Shown: in pieces, positions 1-11,415 of the stretch
Position numbering within the stretch: position 1 is the first letter of the stretch
Layout: every line of letters starts with the position of its first letter
DNA from: Torymus aiolomorphi
Taxonomy: Eukaryota > Arthropoda > Insecta > Hymenoptera > Torymidae
DNA length: 64,000 nucleotides
Assembly: GCA_036365515.1 (NCBI GenBank)
Contig: CM070877.1
Span: 61,644,975 to 61,708,974, forward strand
Reading direction: 5' to 3'
The notes under the pieces: generated by a model
The model's input: the letters and a program-made list of their open reading frames with translations, nothing else
What the model was told of the DNA's origin: nothing
The model's database searches: none
Program-made: the position numbers and the translations under genes

Positions 1-335
1 CGTATGCCGTCAGAAAAAAAGTTGTTGTCTGAAATCTATAGGATTTATAACTCTATGGTTATAAATCCTATGGGCCTTCACACAGCTCTGAGGAACAGAT
101 ATAAAGTACAAGAATAACATGGGTTAGTTAGCTATATATACGAGGAACAGCGAGATACACAAGGAACAAGACTCTTGTTCCTTGCTGTTCTTCGTACATA
201 TAGATATATAACCCATGTTATTCTTGTACTTTATATCTGTTCCTCAGAGCTGTGTGAAGGCCCTATAGGAATTGTAACCATAGAGTTTTAAATATTATAG
301 ATTTCGGACAACAACTATTTTTCTGACGGCATACG
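1..335. repeat. Foldback (palindromic) element
   Basis: The two halves are imperfect reverse complements of one another. Position 1 begins CGTATGCCGTCAGAAA and the matching end TTTCTGACGGCATACG lies near 320-335. The centre is at about 172, in AAGGAACAAG / CTTGTTCCTT. The arms are about 160 bp with small mismatches and there is no coding capacity. This is the form of a foldback or MITE-like element. The element may start before the window. Confidence 0.8.
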
Positions 336-382
336 GCATACGGCATACGGCATACGGCAAACGGCATACGGCATACGGCATG
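327..382. repeat. GGCATAC heptamer tandem repeat
   Basis: About eight tandem copies of GGCATAC, one reading GGCAAAC, directly continue the terminal sequence of the foldback element. The heptamer is contained in the foldback terminus, so the array probably arose by slippage at that end. Confidence 0.85.
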
Positions 383-1115
383 CAATGTGGAGTCACTGTT
401 ACAATAAAGGAGTGAGCTGTGAGCCTGTAAGAGGCTGTCATTGATAAGCCAGGTTGTTTCGGTGCCAACTTAACTGCTATATAAGTTCTAAATCAAATTT
501 TTATTTTTGTCAAAAATACCGTCCATAAATTATATTATTTACTTTTTATCTTTGTATTAATGATTAAAATATTATTTTTGTTTTTTTTAAGTATATACAG
601 ACTGATATTTAGAGTGAGAATTTTAAATATATTAAGAACAATGAAATGAAAAAAAAATTAGTAGAAATAATATATGATTATATAAGTATGTATACAAGGG
701 GAAAAATGTAATTTGAACAAAAAACAAATGAAAAGCTTTACAGTGTTTTGTGTATATTCTTAAAACAGAAATAGATAATGCTTTAAAACTAATTGGGACA
801 CATTCTACAAGTGTTTTTTTAGTAAAATATGTCATAAAAAGAAATTGATTTTTCGTCATTCTAAAGGTGTCCGACCCCTTAAGTTTTTTTAGTTTTAAGT
901 ACACCGGACCTATGTACAGGTAGCTATGTCTACCTCTATAGGATGTTTGCTGCTTCAGATATGTAACTATGTCCTGACGTAAGCAATAACATGTAATACA
1001 ACATGTACTACTCTGGTTTAAATAAATAAATTGTGAGAATGTTAGGAAATAGGAACTAGTGGCGGAAAACGCTTAGGTATAATAATTATATTGTGTCACT
1101 GGGTGGATTTTAGGG
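383..1115. other. AT-rich stretch without a recognised feature
   Basis: The short open frame on the minus strand at 632-904 has low-complexity composition and no recognisable motif. I see no gene or clear repeat here. Confidence 0.5.
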
Positions 1116-2280
1116 CTAAGACGCGTTTTACCTGCCCGTCTTAGCGGTTCAACTCCGGGTCCTCCGGTTCAACTCTCGGAGACCCAATAGCCAGATTAGG
1201 CAGCGGACGCTACAACGTCGTGCAATGCTAAACCTAATCTGGTTACTTACCGTGCAACACGCACCGGGTTCCTGGTTTGTGTGCCAGCTGCTCAGTTGTA
1301 AACGATACGTTTACACTAACGTAACGACCGCGGAGGCAGCGGGGAAGGGGGAATGACTAGGTTGCGAAATAATAACTCGAGTAGTTAAAGTTAATAATAA
1401 AAGACTATTGTTTATTAAATAAAAGGTTAAATGTGTTGAATGAATAATTAATAATTTAGACAGTGGAAGTGTCGCGTTAATTTCCCTACCTAACGGTGCA
1501 CCAGCACGTTATCTCGGACGTCAGCTGTCTCGGAGGTTGACGTCACGCTCGCGGTAATTTACGCCCCGCACGTGAGGTATAATACGCCTCACGTGTGCAG
1601 TATCCTACGCGCGCGCTCGCCGAGTAAAGCGGTGAAGTGAGAGAGTGGTCGCGATCGCCGCGCGATGCACGTACGTATAAGTGTGAGAGAGAGGGTAGAT
1701 GGCGGGGCTGCAAGTGTGCGCACCTGTTGTGCGCACTCACCGGTTTTGAAATAGCCGGTGATTCGACCTTGCGTCTGACCTTGATAATGCGTGAGCCCGG
1801 AGCCTACACTCTCTCTACGCACTTGCTCTCTCCGCACTAGAGCGCCTACTCGAAGCTGTTGTCCAGGTGCGACGAGCCTGGACAAGCGGTTACGCGTTAT
1901 TACTCGTGTCGCGGATGATGCGTGCACGCTTACCATATTAGGTCTTCGGCGAATTTGACTCGGTGGCCTAGCATCCTCGCGTGCATCCTCTCGACTCATC
2001 TGGCATCGTAGTTCGGTCCTTCATGATCTCTCGAACTGTAGCAACGCCAGGCGACCGGCTCTTCTGCGCGCGGAAGTCGCTTTTAGTCACAGTACGGAAG
2101 GTAGAATCAGCCTGCCGTACAGTCTCGGTACACTTCACGTACTTTCCACGTAAGTACGTGAAGTCACACTTTTCCAGCAGAGTAAATGGCCTGAGTGAAG
2201 TACACTATTTCTTTACTGAGGTTGAGCGAATGACAAGACTCATTGTCATTCGTGAAATTCGCGATAACAAAACCCGCGAA
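1116..2280. other. GC-richer region with an array of perfect stem-loops
   Basis: This stretch is distinctly richer in G, C and CpG than its surroundings. It contains a run of unrelated short inverted repeats: 1115-1145 (9 bp), 1157-1185 (bulged), 1188-1245 (about 13 bp, one GU), 1297-1315 (8 bp), 1567-1597 (about 11 bp), 1716-1736 (8 bp), 1737-1761 (7 bp), 1859-1885 (9 bp), 2132-2164 (13 bp, loop of 7), 2227-2252 (10 bp, loop of 6) and 2258-2280 (6 bp). Open frames run through it on both strands but none has a known motif. It could be a structured non-coding RNA, the leader of an unrecognised element, or a regulatory region. Confidence 0.5.
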
Positions 2281-2459
2281 CTCGCACGCGTGTATCTCTC
2301 GCGAGCGGTAACCACAAGATGGATTCTGGGCTCTCTCGCGCCGGCTCGCTCGTCGTCTCGTCGATGCAACTCCAATTCTGCATCGAAGCGCCCTCTAGCG
2401 TTCGCTACCACGAACTTACTAATTACCGACGTCGGTACGGCATAGGCCGTGACAATTGA

Positions 2460-2720
2460 TATAATAAAAAACAATTCTGTTTTATTTGAAATCCTTACTT
2501 GGGCAAAAGCAAAATGAAATTGTACAAAATACAGAAAGAAGAAAATATAAAATTACAAAAAATTATACAAAATATCTGATTACAAAGAATCATCATATAT
2601 CAATTGCAAAGAAAATTACATTCGAAATATACAAGATTACAAAAAAAATTATATTCGCAGATGTGAAGAAAATATAACATTATAAACAAAATTATAAAAA
2701 AATACAAATGTTATTAGAAT
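2460..2720. other. A-rich low-complexity stretch
   Basis: A-rich sequence with irregular repeats of ATTACAAA-like words. No gene or structured feature is visible. Confidence 0.4.
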
Positions 2721-2959
2721 TAATCCGTCAAAAAGAAACAAAAAAAAAACAACAAAAAGAGAAGTGAGTTTAACGCGAGGCTAAAAATACTCGCGGACGA
2801 CCCTGACTGGTCCTCGTGGCGCGCAGAAAGTCGAAAGACGCAAAGGCAGAGATGAATAGGGAGATTGCCAGCGCCCCAGAAAAAAAGTGAAGCAAACTTC
2901 TGCGCATGGCGCACTACTGCCCCTCGCGGCCAAATCACAGAACCATGCGCACAATTTCC

Positions 2960-4230
2960 TGATTGGTCGTTGGAACGTGCGCATGGAGCAGGCTGGGAGA
3001 AGCAGGAGAAGACAGATCGGCGGTTCGGTGCACGTGCACTGAACGTCCACTGAAAAAACTCTGGCACGAGAAACGTCTTTATTCCTTTACGGAGGTCGTC
3101 TTAAGGTTATGTACGTCTGTTATCTCGCGCGGCAAGTCTGTTGTGCAGCAAGGGAACTCTGCCGTCCCTTTTTCGGGGCGTCTGCTCAACCGCCGCACAG
3201 TGGGCACAAATGAACACGTCTGGACAAAATAAAATACCTTCTTTTGGAACTGGCCGATTGGGATGGGGATACTCTTAAAATGAAGGTTATAATAAGTACT
3301 TTAAGGGAAAATTGTAGATAAAATGTTGAAAAAATTTTTAAGGTCAGTCCAAGATCAATATATAAAAATTTACTTTTTTTTAATGATCAGAAGAAGCTGG
3401 GCTGTTATCCAAACAAGCTGAAAAGATTTGTATGTGGTTTTCGGATCGCTGATAATAAATCAGCTCACAGAATTGCAAAATTCATTTGCTTAAATAATAA
3501 TTTTCAAATATGTCTTCTATGAAATATTAAATTAAAATAATAACAAAATAAAACACGAATCATATATAAAAATAAAAAAAAATTATTTCGATTCAAATTA
3601 ATCTAAATAATTTTTTGTTATTGTAATATTCCCTTTAAGAACTATAAGAAAGCGTACAACTTTATAGAAAAATTAGTACAGAATACAACTTGTACATTAC
3701 ATACAAGTTGTATCCATTTTATATTAGTGAAAACAATTATATTCGAAAAATAACACCGGCACACAAAAAAAGTGGTCTGTACTTTTGACCAGACCCACCT
3801 ACCTTCATGTATTTTTTCGCGCTGAATCCGAATCTCGAGTCCGTTTAAGCCCTACACCTCGAGATTTTGAGTAAATAGAAATAAAAGCTAAAAATTGCGA
3901 AAAATCGCGAAAAGTGGCGAAAAATCACTTTAGTGAGTACGAGAAAATTCTGAAAAAATTTGTTTGACTCGGATTAAGGGTGTTTCTTGTGTATTTTTCG
4001 CGCTGAATTCGAATCTCAAGTCCACTTAAGCCCTAAACCTCGAGATTTTGAGTAAATTGCAAAAAACTTCTCAAAATTGCGAAAAATCGCGAAAAATCGA
4101 TTTAATAAGAACGAGAAAATTCTCAAGACATTTTTCTGACTTTGATTAAAGGTGTTTCTTGTGTATTTTGATGCGCTGAACTCATTTCTGAAGTTTTCTA
4201 AATTCTATTACTTACCGATATTGCTAAAAC
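2960..4230 (+). repeat. Left arm of the long inverted repeat
   Basis: The arm is the reverse complement of 17190-18440. Matching blocks include 3190-3750 against about 17300-18215, the block containing TACAACTTGTA near 3690, and 4173-4230 against 17190-17250. The arm holds a tandem duplication (3808-4156), while the right arm carries an extra 375-bp block at 17405-17785. Confidence 0.8.
3808..4156. repeat. Tandem duplication, period about 178 bp
   Basis: Two diverged copies start with GTATTTTTCGCGCTGAA (about 3808 and 3990) and end near TGACT(T/C)GGATTAA and GGTGTTTCTTG. A partial third start is visible at about 4158. Confidence 0.75.
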
Positions 4231-4734
4231 CGTTAAAAATAGCTTAAAAAAGCCCAAAATCGAGAAAATTTGAAAAATTCGGGAAACAAAAAACTAGAAA
4301 TCATGAATAGCACAAAATCTGGAACTAATTTTGCTCTTATACTTTTTTCTCTGGTAGCGAACTCTTTTCTCTTCAAATGACCTATGCAACGGGTTTCTTT
4401 TTGTCTTTTTTGTATTCTAATTCGTTTCTCTCTTGAGCGTCCAACGAAAATCTGCCATCATGTTAACATCCCTTCTTCATTTCACTTATGTAGTGATGAT
4501 AACTTCTCCTTGTTCTTCGCTGAAGTCTCCTAGGTTTTCAGGAAAGTAGTCAAGATGAGAGTGCAGAAAGTTCAGTTTGAGATTCATCAAGCAGCCTAAC
4601 TCTTTAAAATTTTTCAACAACGATTCTGGTAGTCATCACTCTTCTCATTTCCTAAGAACTTCTGAGAGACGTTTTTAAAAATTTTTCCATGCCGCTTTTT
4701 CGGTGCCATTCATGTGGTTCGTGAAATTTTTGTC

Positions 4735-5470
4735 TTAAAAAAGAGTACGAATTTGCGGGCTATCGAAAATACTTTCCTTCAATTTTGCATCACTTATCGC
4801 TGAAAACTTTTCTTCTAAATATTCGAAACAATCGCCATCTTTGTTTAGAGCTTTGACAAATTGCTTCATAAGACTAAGCTTGATATGAAGAGATGGTAGC
4901 AAAATATTTGAAGGATCAACCAACGGGCTGTGGATGATGTTTCTCGTCCCTGGATGAAACTCTGTTCTCTTTTGCCATTCTTTCTGTTCGTAGTGATTTT
5001 TGTGTTTCTGCTATCCAACAGACATAAGAAACAGGGATTTTTTGTAAAACCTGATTGCTGGCCTAGAATCAGGGTTGAAACTTTTAGATCTCCGTAAACT
5101 TTCCATTGATGTTCCCAGCAGTTTATTTTCTCCAAATCTGTCTGCAAATTATCGTAAGTCTCATTGAGTTTCGTTGAGTGAGCTATCGGAATAGATGCAT
5201 ATGTGCTCCCGTTATGAAGCAGCACAGCTTTGAGAGTTCGTTTCGAAGAATCAATAAAAAGTCTTCACTCTTCTTCCTTATAAGTGTTCGGTTTTAATTC
5301 ATCAACCAACTCTTTTACATCCGAACAAAAAACTAATGAATTCTCCTCGTCTTTCCTGAAAAATTTGCGAAACTCCTTTTCTCTATCACTATAAATGTAA
5401 GCTTTGATTCCTTTTGACAACAAACTTTTCTTCTTTAGTGCAGTTGCTAGATATTCAGCTTCATCTTTGG
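4735..5470 (-). pseudogene. Broken ORF of a transposon-associated insect/cnidarian protein family
   Basis: Read on the minus strand, the translation passes through pieces such as LFIDSSKRTLKAVLLHNGS, YDNLQTDLEKI and PSLHIKLSLMKQFVKALNK, then ends at DSPQIRTLF. From memory of sequence families, these match a protein that is abundant and repetitive in insect and Hydra genomes, has no known function and is usually unannotated. Its multiplicity suggests it belongs to a mobile element. The frame is interrupted by a stop before the LFIDSSK piece and by a frameshift near 4900. The 5' part is cut off by the LTR element at 5468. It is dead as a gene. I cannot name the superfamily. Confidence 0.55.
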
Positions 5471-5587
5471 TTTTATGTATGCTTATTATATAAAATACAA
5501 TAATTTATTTACCAATACAATCTGCTGGCTTCTGATAGATCGTTGCGTTGTAATTTTACTTACAATTCTTTTTCTATAATTGTTCTT
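5468..5587 (-). repeat. LTR, first piece (interrupted by LINE)
   Basis: It is nearly identical to 16496-16615. The match stops exactly where the LINE begins and resumes at 9899-9911 with a short overlap, which is the LINE's target duplication. The minus-strand orientation makes this the U5 end of the 3' LTR. Confidence 0.85.
5576..5587. repeat. Target-site duplication of the LINE, left copy
   Basis: ATAATTGTTCTT at 5576-5587 is repeated at 9899-9910, immediately after the LINE poly(A) tail. It is present once in the uninterrupted LTR at about 16605-16616. The first A of the right copy could also belong to the tail. Confidence 0.9.
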
Positions 5588-5620
5588 CAGTTCTAATTGT
5601 GCTCTCGATAAGAGTAGACG
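5587..5620 (+). promoter_or_regulatory. LINE internal promoter: initiator plus DPE
   Basis: TCAGTT at 5587-5592 matches the insect initiator consensus with A at 5589 as +1. AGACG at 5616-5620 falls at +28 to +32 and fits the downstream promoter element RGWYV. The Inr plus DPE pair at the very 5' end is the known arrangement of Jockey-group internal promoters. The first T of the initiator comes from the target site. Confidence 0.6.
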
Positions 5621-5788
5621 TGTTTACATCGAGCTCCAGCCAAGTATGTAAATACTAGTTCAAGTGTGTTACTGTGTATAAGTGCGAACGTTAAAATCAC
5701 TGATTTTCTCAATTTTGAATATAAATAGACATAAACTGCTAACCAAAATTCAAAATTTTATCTTTTTAATAAAAGTCAATCGGCTAAC

Positions 5789-7008
5789 ATGGCCGCTACT
5801 GAAAAAGTCACTTTGGCTTCGCCGATAAACACCGATAATAACGAAAAGTGGAACTCAGTTTATAAAAAACGACAAAGAAACAGCCCAGATGAAATAAAAG
5901 CTAATTTTAAAAAACGTTAAAAAAACGTCAAACGCAAATCAGAGACTACTGGCTAAGTAATCCAGTGGTGACTCAAAACAATTATGAAAAACTAGAACTC
6001 GCAGAGGATGTAGTTCCTGCAGGAGAAAATAGTGAGAATTCTAGTAAAGCGAGTGCTCAAAAATCACCACCAATCTTCGTAAGCGGAGTGGAGAATATAG
6101 CACCTTTGAAAACCCTTCTCGATAAAATAGCTGAGAATAACTACACTTTGAAAATACTTTCTAATAACGAGGTGAAAATTCTACCAAACTCCTCAGAAAA
6201 ATATCTTCCAATAGTAGAAGAGCTCAAGAAGAAAAAAACTGAATTTTACACATACCAGAGGAAGCAAGACAAAAGTTATAAAACTGTTTTAAGACACATA
6301 CACCCGTCAGCTGATACTGGAGAAATACAACAGGCAATAGAGGAACACGACCATAAAGTATTAAGAGTAACAAATATACGAGATCGATACACGCAAAAAC
6401 CGTTACCCTTGTTCTTTGTAGAAATTCAACCCAATGATAACAATAAGGAAATATACAAAATAGATAGATTATTGAATACAATCGTTAAATTTGAACCACC
6501 ATATAAAAAAAGAGATATACCTCAGTGTATTAAATGTCAAGGATTTGGTCACACCAAAAATTACTGCTACAGGAGTGCAGTATGCGTTAAATGTGCTGAA
6601 AAACATTTAACAAAAGACTGCTCGATAAAAGAAAAAATACAAGACGTTAAATGTGCAAACTGTGACGGTAATCATCCTGCTAGTTATAAAGGATGCATTG
6701 TTCGTAAGCAACTGCAACAAAAATTATTTCCTAAACTCAGAGAAAAAACCGTAGTGCAAAACTCACAAAGTTATCCTCCAAATTTAAATAATTTTATTAA
6801 ATCTAATATATCTTTCGCTCAAGCCACAAGCAGTCAACCAAAAAACATCATAACAGAATCTATACAAACAGAGACAGAATCCCAAATAATAACAAAAATA
6901 GCAGAAAAATCAAACACAAATAAACTCGAAGAAATGATGCTTCAAATGATGACAAGAATAGATACAATGTTAAACCTTCTTACAAGTTTGATAAATAAAA
7001 TTCAATAA
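5789..7008 (+). pseudogene. LINE ORF1, gag-like nucleic-acid binding protein
   Basis: ORF1 proteins of this clade coat the element RNA. The reading frame opens at ATG 5789 (MAATEKVTLASPI) and hits a stop at about 5918. The main frame continues at 5965-7008 in another phase, so there is one frameshift. The 347-residue part has a region typical of the domain preceding the knuckles, then three CCHC-type knuckles at about residues 188-233, beginning CIKCQGFGH, CVKCAEKH and CANCDGNH. A Gln/Thr-rich tail with a short hydrophobic heptad-like end follows. It overlaps the start of the ORF2 frame by a few codons. The frameshift could be a copy-specific lesion; programmed shifting is unlikely. Confidence 0.8.
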
Positions 7009-9679
7009 TGAAATAAAAATAGCAGTCTGGAATGCGAACGGTTTAGCACAAAGAAGTCTTGAATTAAAGAAGTTTCTAATCGAACATAATATTGACGTAA
7101 TGTTAATATCAGAAACTCATTTTACATATAAAAACTACTTGAAAATTCCAAACTATTTCATATATGATACAAAATGTCCTACTGGGAAAGCGCGCGGCGG
7201 AACTGCAATTATCATTAAATCTAATATTAAGCATTATGAAAATGTAAAACACATGGATGATTATCTGCAAGCAACCAGCGTAACTCTGGAAGATGTAAAA
7301 GGATCAATCACTCTATCAGCAATATATTGCCCACCTAAGCACATTATCATAACAGAGATGTTTTCAAAATTCTTCGTAAGTCTTGGACACCGTTTCATTG
7401 CTGCCGGAGATTACAATGCTAAGCACCCATGGTGGGGGTCTAGATCTTCGGCTGGAACTCCACGAGGTAGACAGCTTTATGCAACTATGCAGTCACAGAA
7501 TTTATTCCCGATTTCAACCGGAGAACCCACCTACTGGCCTACTGATAAAAATAAGACGCCGGACCTCCTTGATTTTGCCGTAGTAAAAGGTATCAACCCC
7601 GACTGTCTCACAGCTACATCCTGCTTAGATCTTTCGTCAGACCACTCACCGATCATTATTTCTTTTAAACAACAACAACTTAAAATGAACCAAAAAACAC
7701 CACATTTGTACAATAAAAATACTAACTGGGGAAAATACAAAGAATATCTAAATAATAATCTAAACTGCAACATCTCACTTAAATCTATAGATGAACTCGA
7801 AAATGCAATAGAAGAATTCAACATACAAATACACAACGCCGCTAAAGAAGCTATCACATTATTTGAACATCCGGAAAAACAACAGCACATTGCTAAACAC
7901 ATACTTGAAAAATACGTGAAAAGAGACAGTTAAGAAAAACTTGGCAAATTTATAGATCCAAACATATAAAAACTAAATTAAATAAATCAATTAAAGAATT
8001 AAAAACCTTGCTTATAGAAGAAAAAAATGTCGGCATCCAAAATTACTTACAAAACTTAACTGCAAATGAAGCAACTGAATATTCCCTCTGGAAAGCCACT
8101 AAAAAACTTAAACGTCCACTGCAACATATACCACCAATCAGGAAATCTAATGGAGATTGGGCCAGAAGCGAAACGGAAAAAGCTGATACGTTTGCAAACT
8201 ATCTCAGTGAAGTTTTCAAGCCAATAAATCGAGAAATTACCGAACCACAAGAAGAAGAATTGTTTAAACAAGAAGATCACCATGCCCAAGTTAGTCCTTC
8301 AATAAACATCAAAATTAAAGAAGTGCAAAAGATAATCAAAGCCCTTAAGACCAAAAAATCACCTGGATACGACGGAATAAATGGCAAAATAATCAAGGAG
8401 CTACCACAGAAAGCGATCCGATTTCTTACTATTATATTAAATGCAGTCTTTCGTTTGTGTTATTTTCCAAGCCAATGGAAAGTTGCACAAATAATATTAA
8501 TAGAAAAATTAGGCAAATGTCCAGACCTCGTTACGTCATATAGACCTATCAGTTTACTGCCAGCTATTTCAAAAATCTGCGAAAAACTTATTCTCAACAG
8601 ACTCAATCCAATTATTCATTCCAAGAAGTTGATTCCTGATCACCAATTTGGCTTCCGCAACTGTCATGCTACAATTGAACAAGTTAACCGATTAACTGTA
8701 AAAATACAAGAGACCTTCGAAAATAAACAGTACTGCTCTGGAGCTTTTCTAGACGTTGCCCAAGCCTTTGACAAAGTAGCACAAGGGATTACTCTATAAA
8801 CTAAAGAAGTACTTTCCAAAAAATTTATATAAACTATTAAAATCATATTTAACAGACAGAACATTTCAAGTAAAAATTAACCAAACCGTAACAAAACTGT
8901 TCCCTATAAACGCCGGAGTACCTCAAGGAAGCGTGCTAGGCCCTACTTTGTATCTGCTGTATACTTCTGATCTACCTACAATGCAAGAAATCACTACAGC
9001 AACATATGCAGATGATACAGCAATTCTCACAAGTCATTCAAGTCCTGAAATAGCATCCGAAAAACTACAAAAATATTTAGATCTGATCAATATATGGTTT
9101 AAACAATGGAGAATTAAAGTCAATGAAACAAAATCAACTCATGTTACATTCACACTTTGTAAAAAGACTTGCCCCCCACTCCTGCTAAATGATAAACCCA
9201 TACCGCAAAGTGACAACGTTAAATATTTGGGAATACATCTGGATCGTCGCCTCACTTGGAGAAAACATATATGGACAAAACGAAAACAACTAAATCTCAA
9301 ACTAAGAAAAATGTACTGGATACTAGGAAATAAATCTGAGTTAAAACTTGAAAATAAAATACTTATATACAAAACTATTCTTAAACCAGTGTGGACTTAC
9401 GGAATTCAACTCTGGGGATCTGCAGCAACTTCTAATATTGAAATACTCGAAAGATTTCAATCCAAAATACTTAGAAACATAGTGCATGCTCCTTGGTTTG
9501 TCACAAATGAAATCATTAGGAATGACTTGAACATACGAACAGTCAAACAAGAAATAGAAGCACACTATAGTAGGTACAAGGAGAGACTAACAGAACATCC
9601 GAACCATCTGGCAGCAAATTTAATTGATGTAATCCGATCCAGTACAAGACTTAAAAAATATCAAATTATTAATGTGTAG
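6995..9679 (+). pseudogene. LINE ORF2: endonuclease and reverse transcriptase
   Basis: This is the element's replication enzyme: an apurinic-type endonuclease nicks target DNA and the reverse transcriptase primes from it. The endonuclease part runs from IAVWNANGL at about 7016 to 7933, with SETHF, AGDYNAKHPWWGS and SSDHSPI visible as the catalytic blocks. The RT part begins in another phase (8008-8799: SPGYDGINGKII, YRPISLLPAISKICEK, HQFGFR, AFLDVAQAFDKV). It shifts again into 8800-9679 (GVPQGSVLGPTL, YADD at about 9006-9017, YLGIHLDRRLTW). At least two frameshifts, at about 7930 and 8799, make it a pseudogene. The catalytic motifs themselves are conserved. Confidence 0.88.
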
Positions 9680-9898
9680 TTGTAAAATGTTCTGTATACT
9701 AACGTATCATTATATTATTATAATATTATATTACCATAAATATTGTTCTCTTGTAAAAGCCTATATTTAAAGGATTTGTAACAGTATTAACCAGTGGGTC
9801 TAATACTCTCATGTTATTGTAAATACTTGTATACTATTTACTTATTGTCAACTAGACAGATTGTAAATAAACACGGTTGAAAAAAAAAAAAAAAAAAA
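9680..9898 (+). other. LINE 3' UTR and poly(A) tail
   Basis: An AT-rich tail with GTAAATAAACACGG just before the poly(A). AATAAA lies within about 15 bases of the A-run, consistent with a polyadenylated transcript as the retrotransposed template. Confidence 0.7.
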
Positions 9899-9910
9899 AT
9901 AATTGTTCTT

Positions 9911-10483
9911 TACGTTTAGAATTTACACTTGCTTCTATAAATTTACTATAAATAACGTATAAGATCTGCTTACTAGACGAGTAAGGCTTACGATTACAAT
10001 TTCAATAATTTATAAATCTGCTTGCTAGATGAGTAAGGCTTACGATTTCAACTTGACTCGAATGTCGTCTGAGTTTGACAGAGCTCTCCAGGTTTCTTGT
10101 ACGCTGTGACTGATACGCGTGACACACATCACTTCTTTTATAATACAAAATAATTAGATTAAAGATGGGCCAGGTGACGTATCGAATTCATCTTTTGACA
10201 ACTTATGTATTACAAGTTTTCTGGGTCGTCGTACTTGCGAAATGCTGAGAATTGCAAAGTGTGGCCTTTCGACTGCCGCGGAGTTCGGTGGCTTGGATTC
10301 TAGCTCGACCGTATGTTAAAAACTGCATGCGTTGTCTTCCTGAGTGGGTGACTATACGTCACAAGGTCGCATAAGCAGAACGCTGCGTAGTATTAAGTTG
10401 CATTCTCGCTTTTATGTGTCATGAAATATCTGATACTAATTATGCTTTTTCTTTAAAATGAGAATACGTCTCCGGACGTAACA
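9911..10483 (-). repeat. LTR, second piece
   Basis: It is the direct counterpart of about 16617-17189, with few substitutions. On the minus strand this is the U3-R part of the 3' LTR, starting TGTTACGTCCGGAGACG at 10483. Confidence 0.88.
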
Positions 10484-10526
10484 CCTCCCCCCTTAGACTG
10501 TTGAATGTCGTAGAGATTCAACAAAT
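10484..10526 (-). promoter_or_regulatory. Polypurine tract at the 3' LTR
   Basis: On the minus strand AAGGGGGGAGG runs directly into the LTR start TGTTACG. This is the expected primer site for plus-strand DNA synthesis. The preceding bases (TTGTTGAATCTCTACGA) recur with two further copies, at about 11003-11055 and 11364-11415. Confidence 0.7.
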
Positions 10527-11002
10527 GTATCAGAGATTTTCTGATACAGAATTTGATTTAATGATAAAAATAATAATACGATTTATAATAGTAATAGTAA
10601 TATTAGTAATAATAATTATAATAATAATAATAATAATACTCGTCAGTCTTGGATCGACATGAATTTCTCATAAATTATGGTTTAAACAATTAATACTTTG
10701 ATTTACAAAATCATGACCATTGGTTATTTTACATTCATGGTTATCAAGTTTAAGTTTTCTAAATTGTTAATTACTTTGGTGCGCATTGTTTAAATTGACA
10801 GTTGTATTTAACGTATATTATTCTTGCTGGGACATAAAAATTGCTGTATTTGTATTTTGAAGAGTTCATTGACTTGGAGTGTCGCGAGGCCGTACAGTTA
10901 AAAGTGCATAGTTGTCGAAATTCGCATATACGACATTTGTATGTCAGAAAATTACTGGCGATAAATATGCATTGTTAATTTGATTTTAGAGATACGTCAC
11001 AA

Positions 11003-11055
11003 ACGTAACACTTCCCCCCCTTAGAATGTTGAATATCGTAGAGACTCAACAAGTA
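11003..11055 (-). repeat. Extra copy of the PPT plus LTR-edge junction
   Basis: On the minus strand this reads TTGAGTCTCTACGATATTC, then AAGGGGGGGAAG, then TGTTACGTTTGTGACGTATC. It therefore repeats both the polypurine tract and the first bases of the LTR, about 520 bp inside the element. Confidence 0.7.
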
Positions 11056-11337
11056 TAATAATAGTTAGCTATCAGTAATTTTCTGTTACAATAATTTCAA
11101 ATTACAATTATAAGATGGAAAGTTAACTATAAATACAACAGCGTCTTTCATAAAATGTTTTGAGAAATTTTTAAATAATTTCAATATGGTTCGTTTAAAA
11201 TTGTGGTTCATTTCGTACAAGAATGTTTACAATTTCTTCGTGTTGAAATTTTTTTCTCTAGCTAGTTGATACATGGGTGTCAATAAATTTGCAATCACAT
11301 AATTTTGTGGATCAAGAAATTACTGATGAGAATATGA

Positions 11338-11415
11338 ATATCAAATGTAATTTAGGGATACGTCACGGACGTAACACCTCCTCCCTTAGACTGTTGAATA
11401 TCGTAGAGATTCAAC
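11338..11415 (-). repeat. Second extra copy of the PPT plus LTR-edge junction
   Basis: On the minus strand: TTGAATCTCTACGATATTC, AAGGGAGGAGG, TGTTACGTCCGTGACGTATC. It is closer to the true junction than the copy at 11003. The three junction copies lie in one orientation. Confidence 0.7.

Larger units (their letters stand above)
5588..9898 (+). mobile_element. Jockey-type non-LTR retrotransposon (LINE), near full length
   Basis: The element starts with CAGTTCTAATTG, contains an ORF1 with three zinc knuckles and an ORF2 with endonuclease and reverse transcriptase, and ends in a poly(A) of about 19 bases (9880-9898). A 12-bp target duplication flanks it and the empty site survives in the partner LTR. 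Its length of 4.3 kb fits a full-length Jockey-clade element. Both ORFs have frameshifts, so this copy is not active. Confidence 0.9.

Noticed and set aside
1543..2474. Overlapping Arg/Ser-rich frames in the GC-rich region
   Set aside because: Open frames occur on both strands in three phases because of GC content; none has a domain.
9899..10483. Independent solo LTR next to the LINE
   Set aside because: The sequence before the LINE (5468-5587) completes it exactly with a 12-bp duplication, so it is one interrupted LTR.
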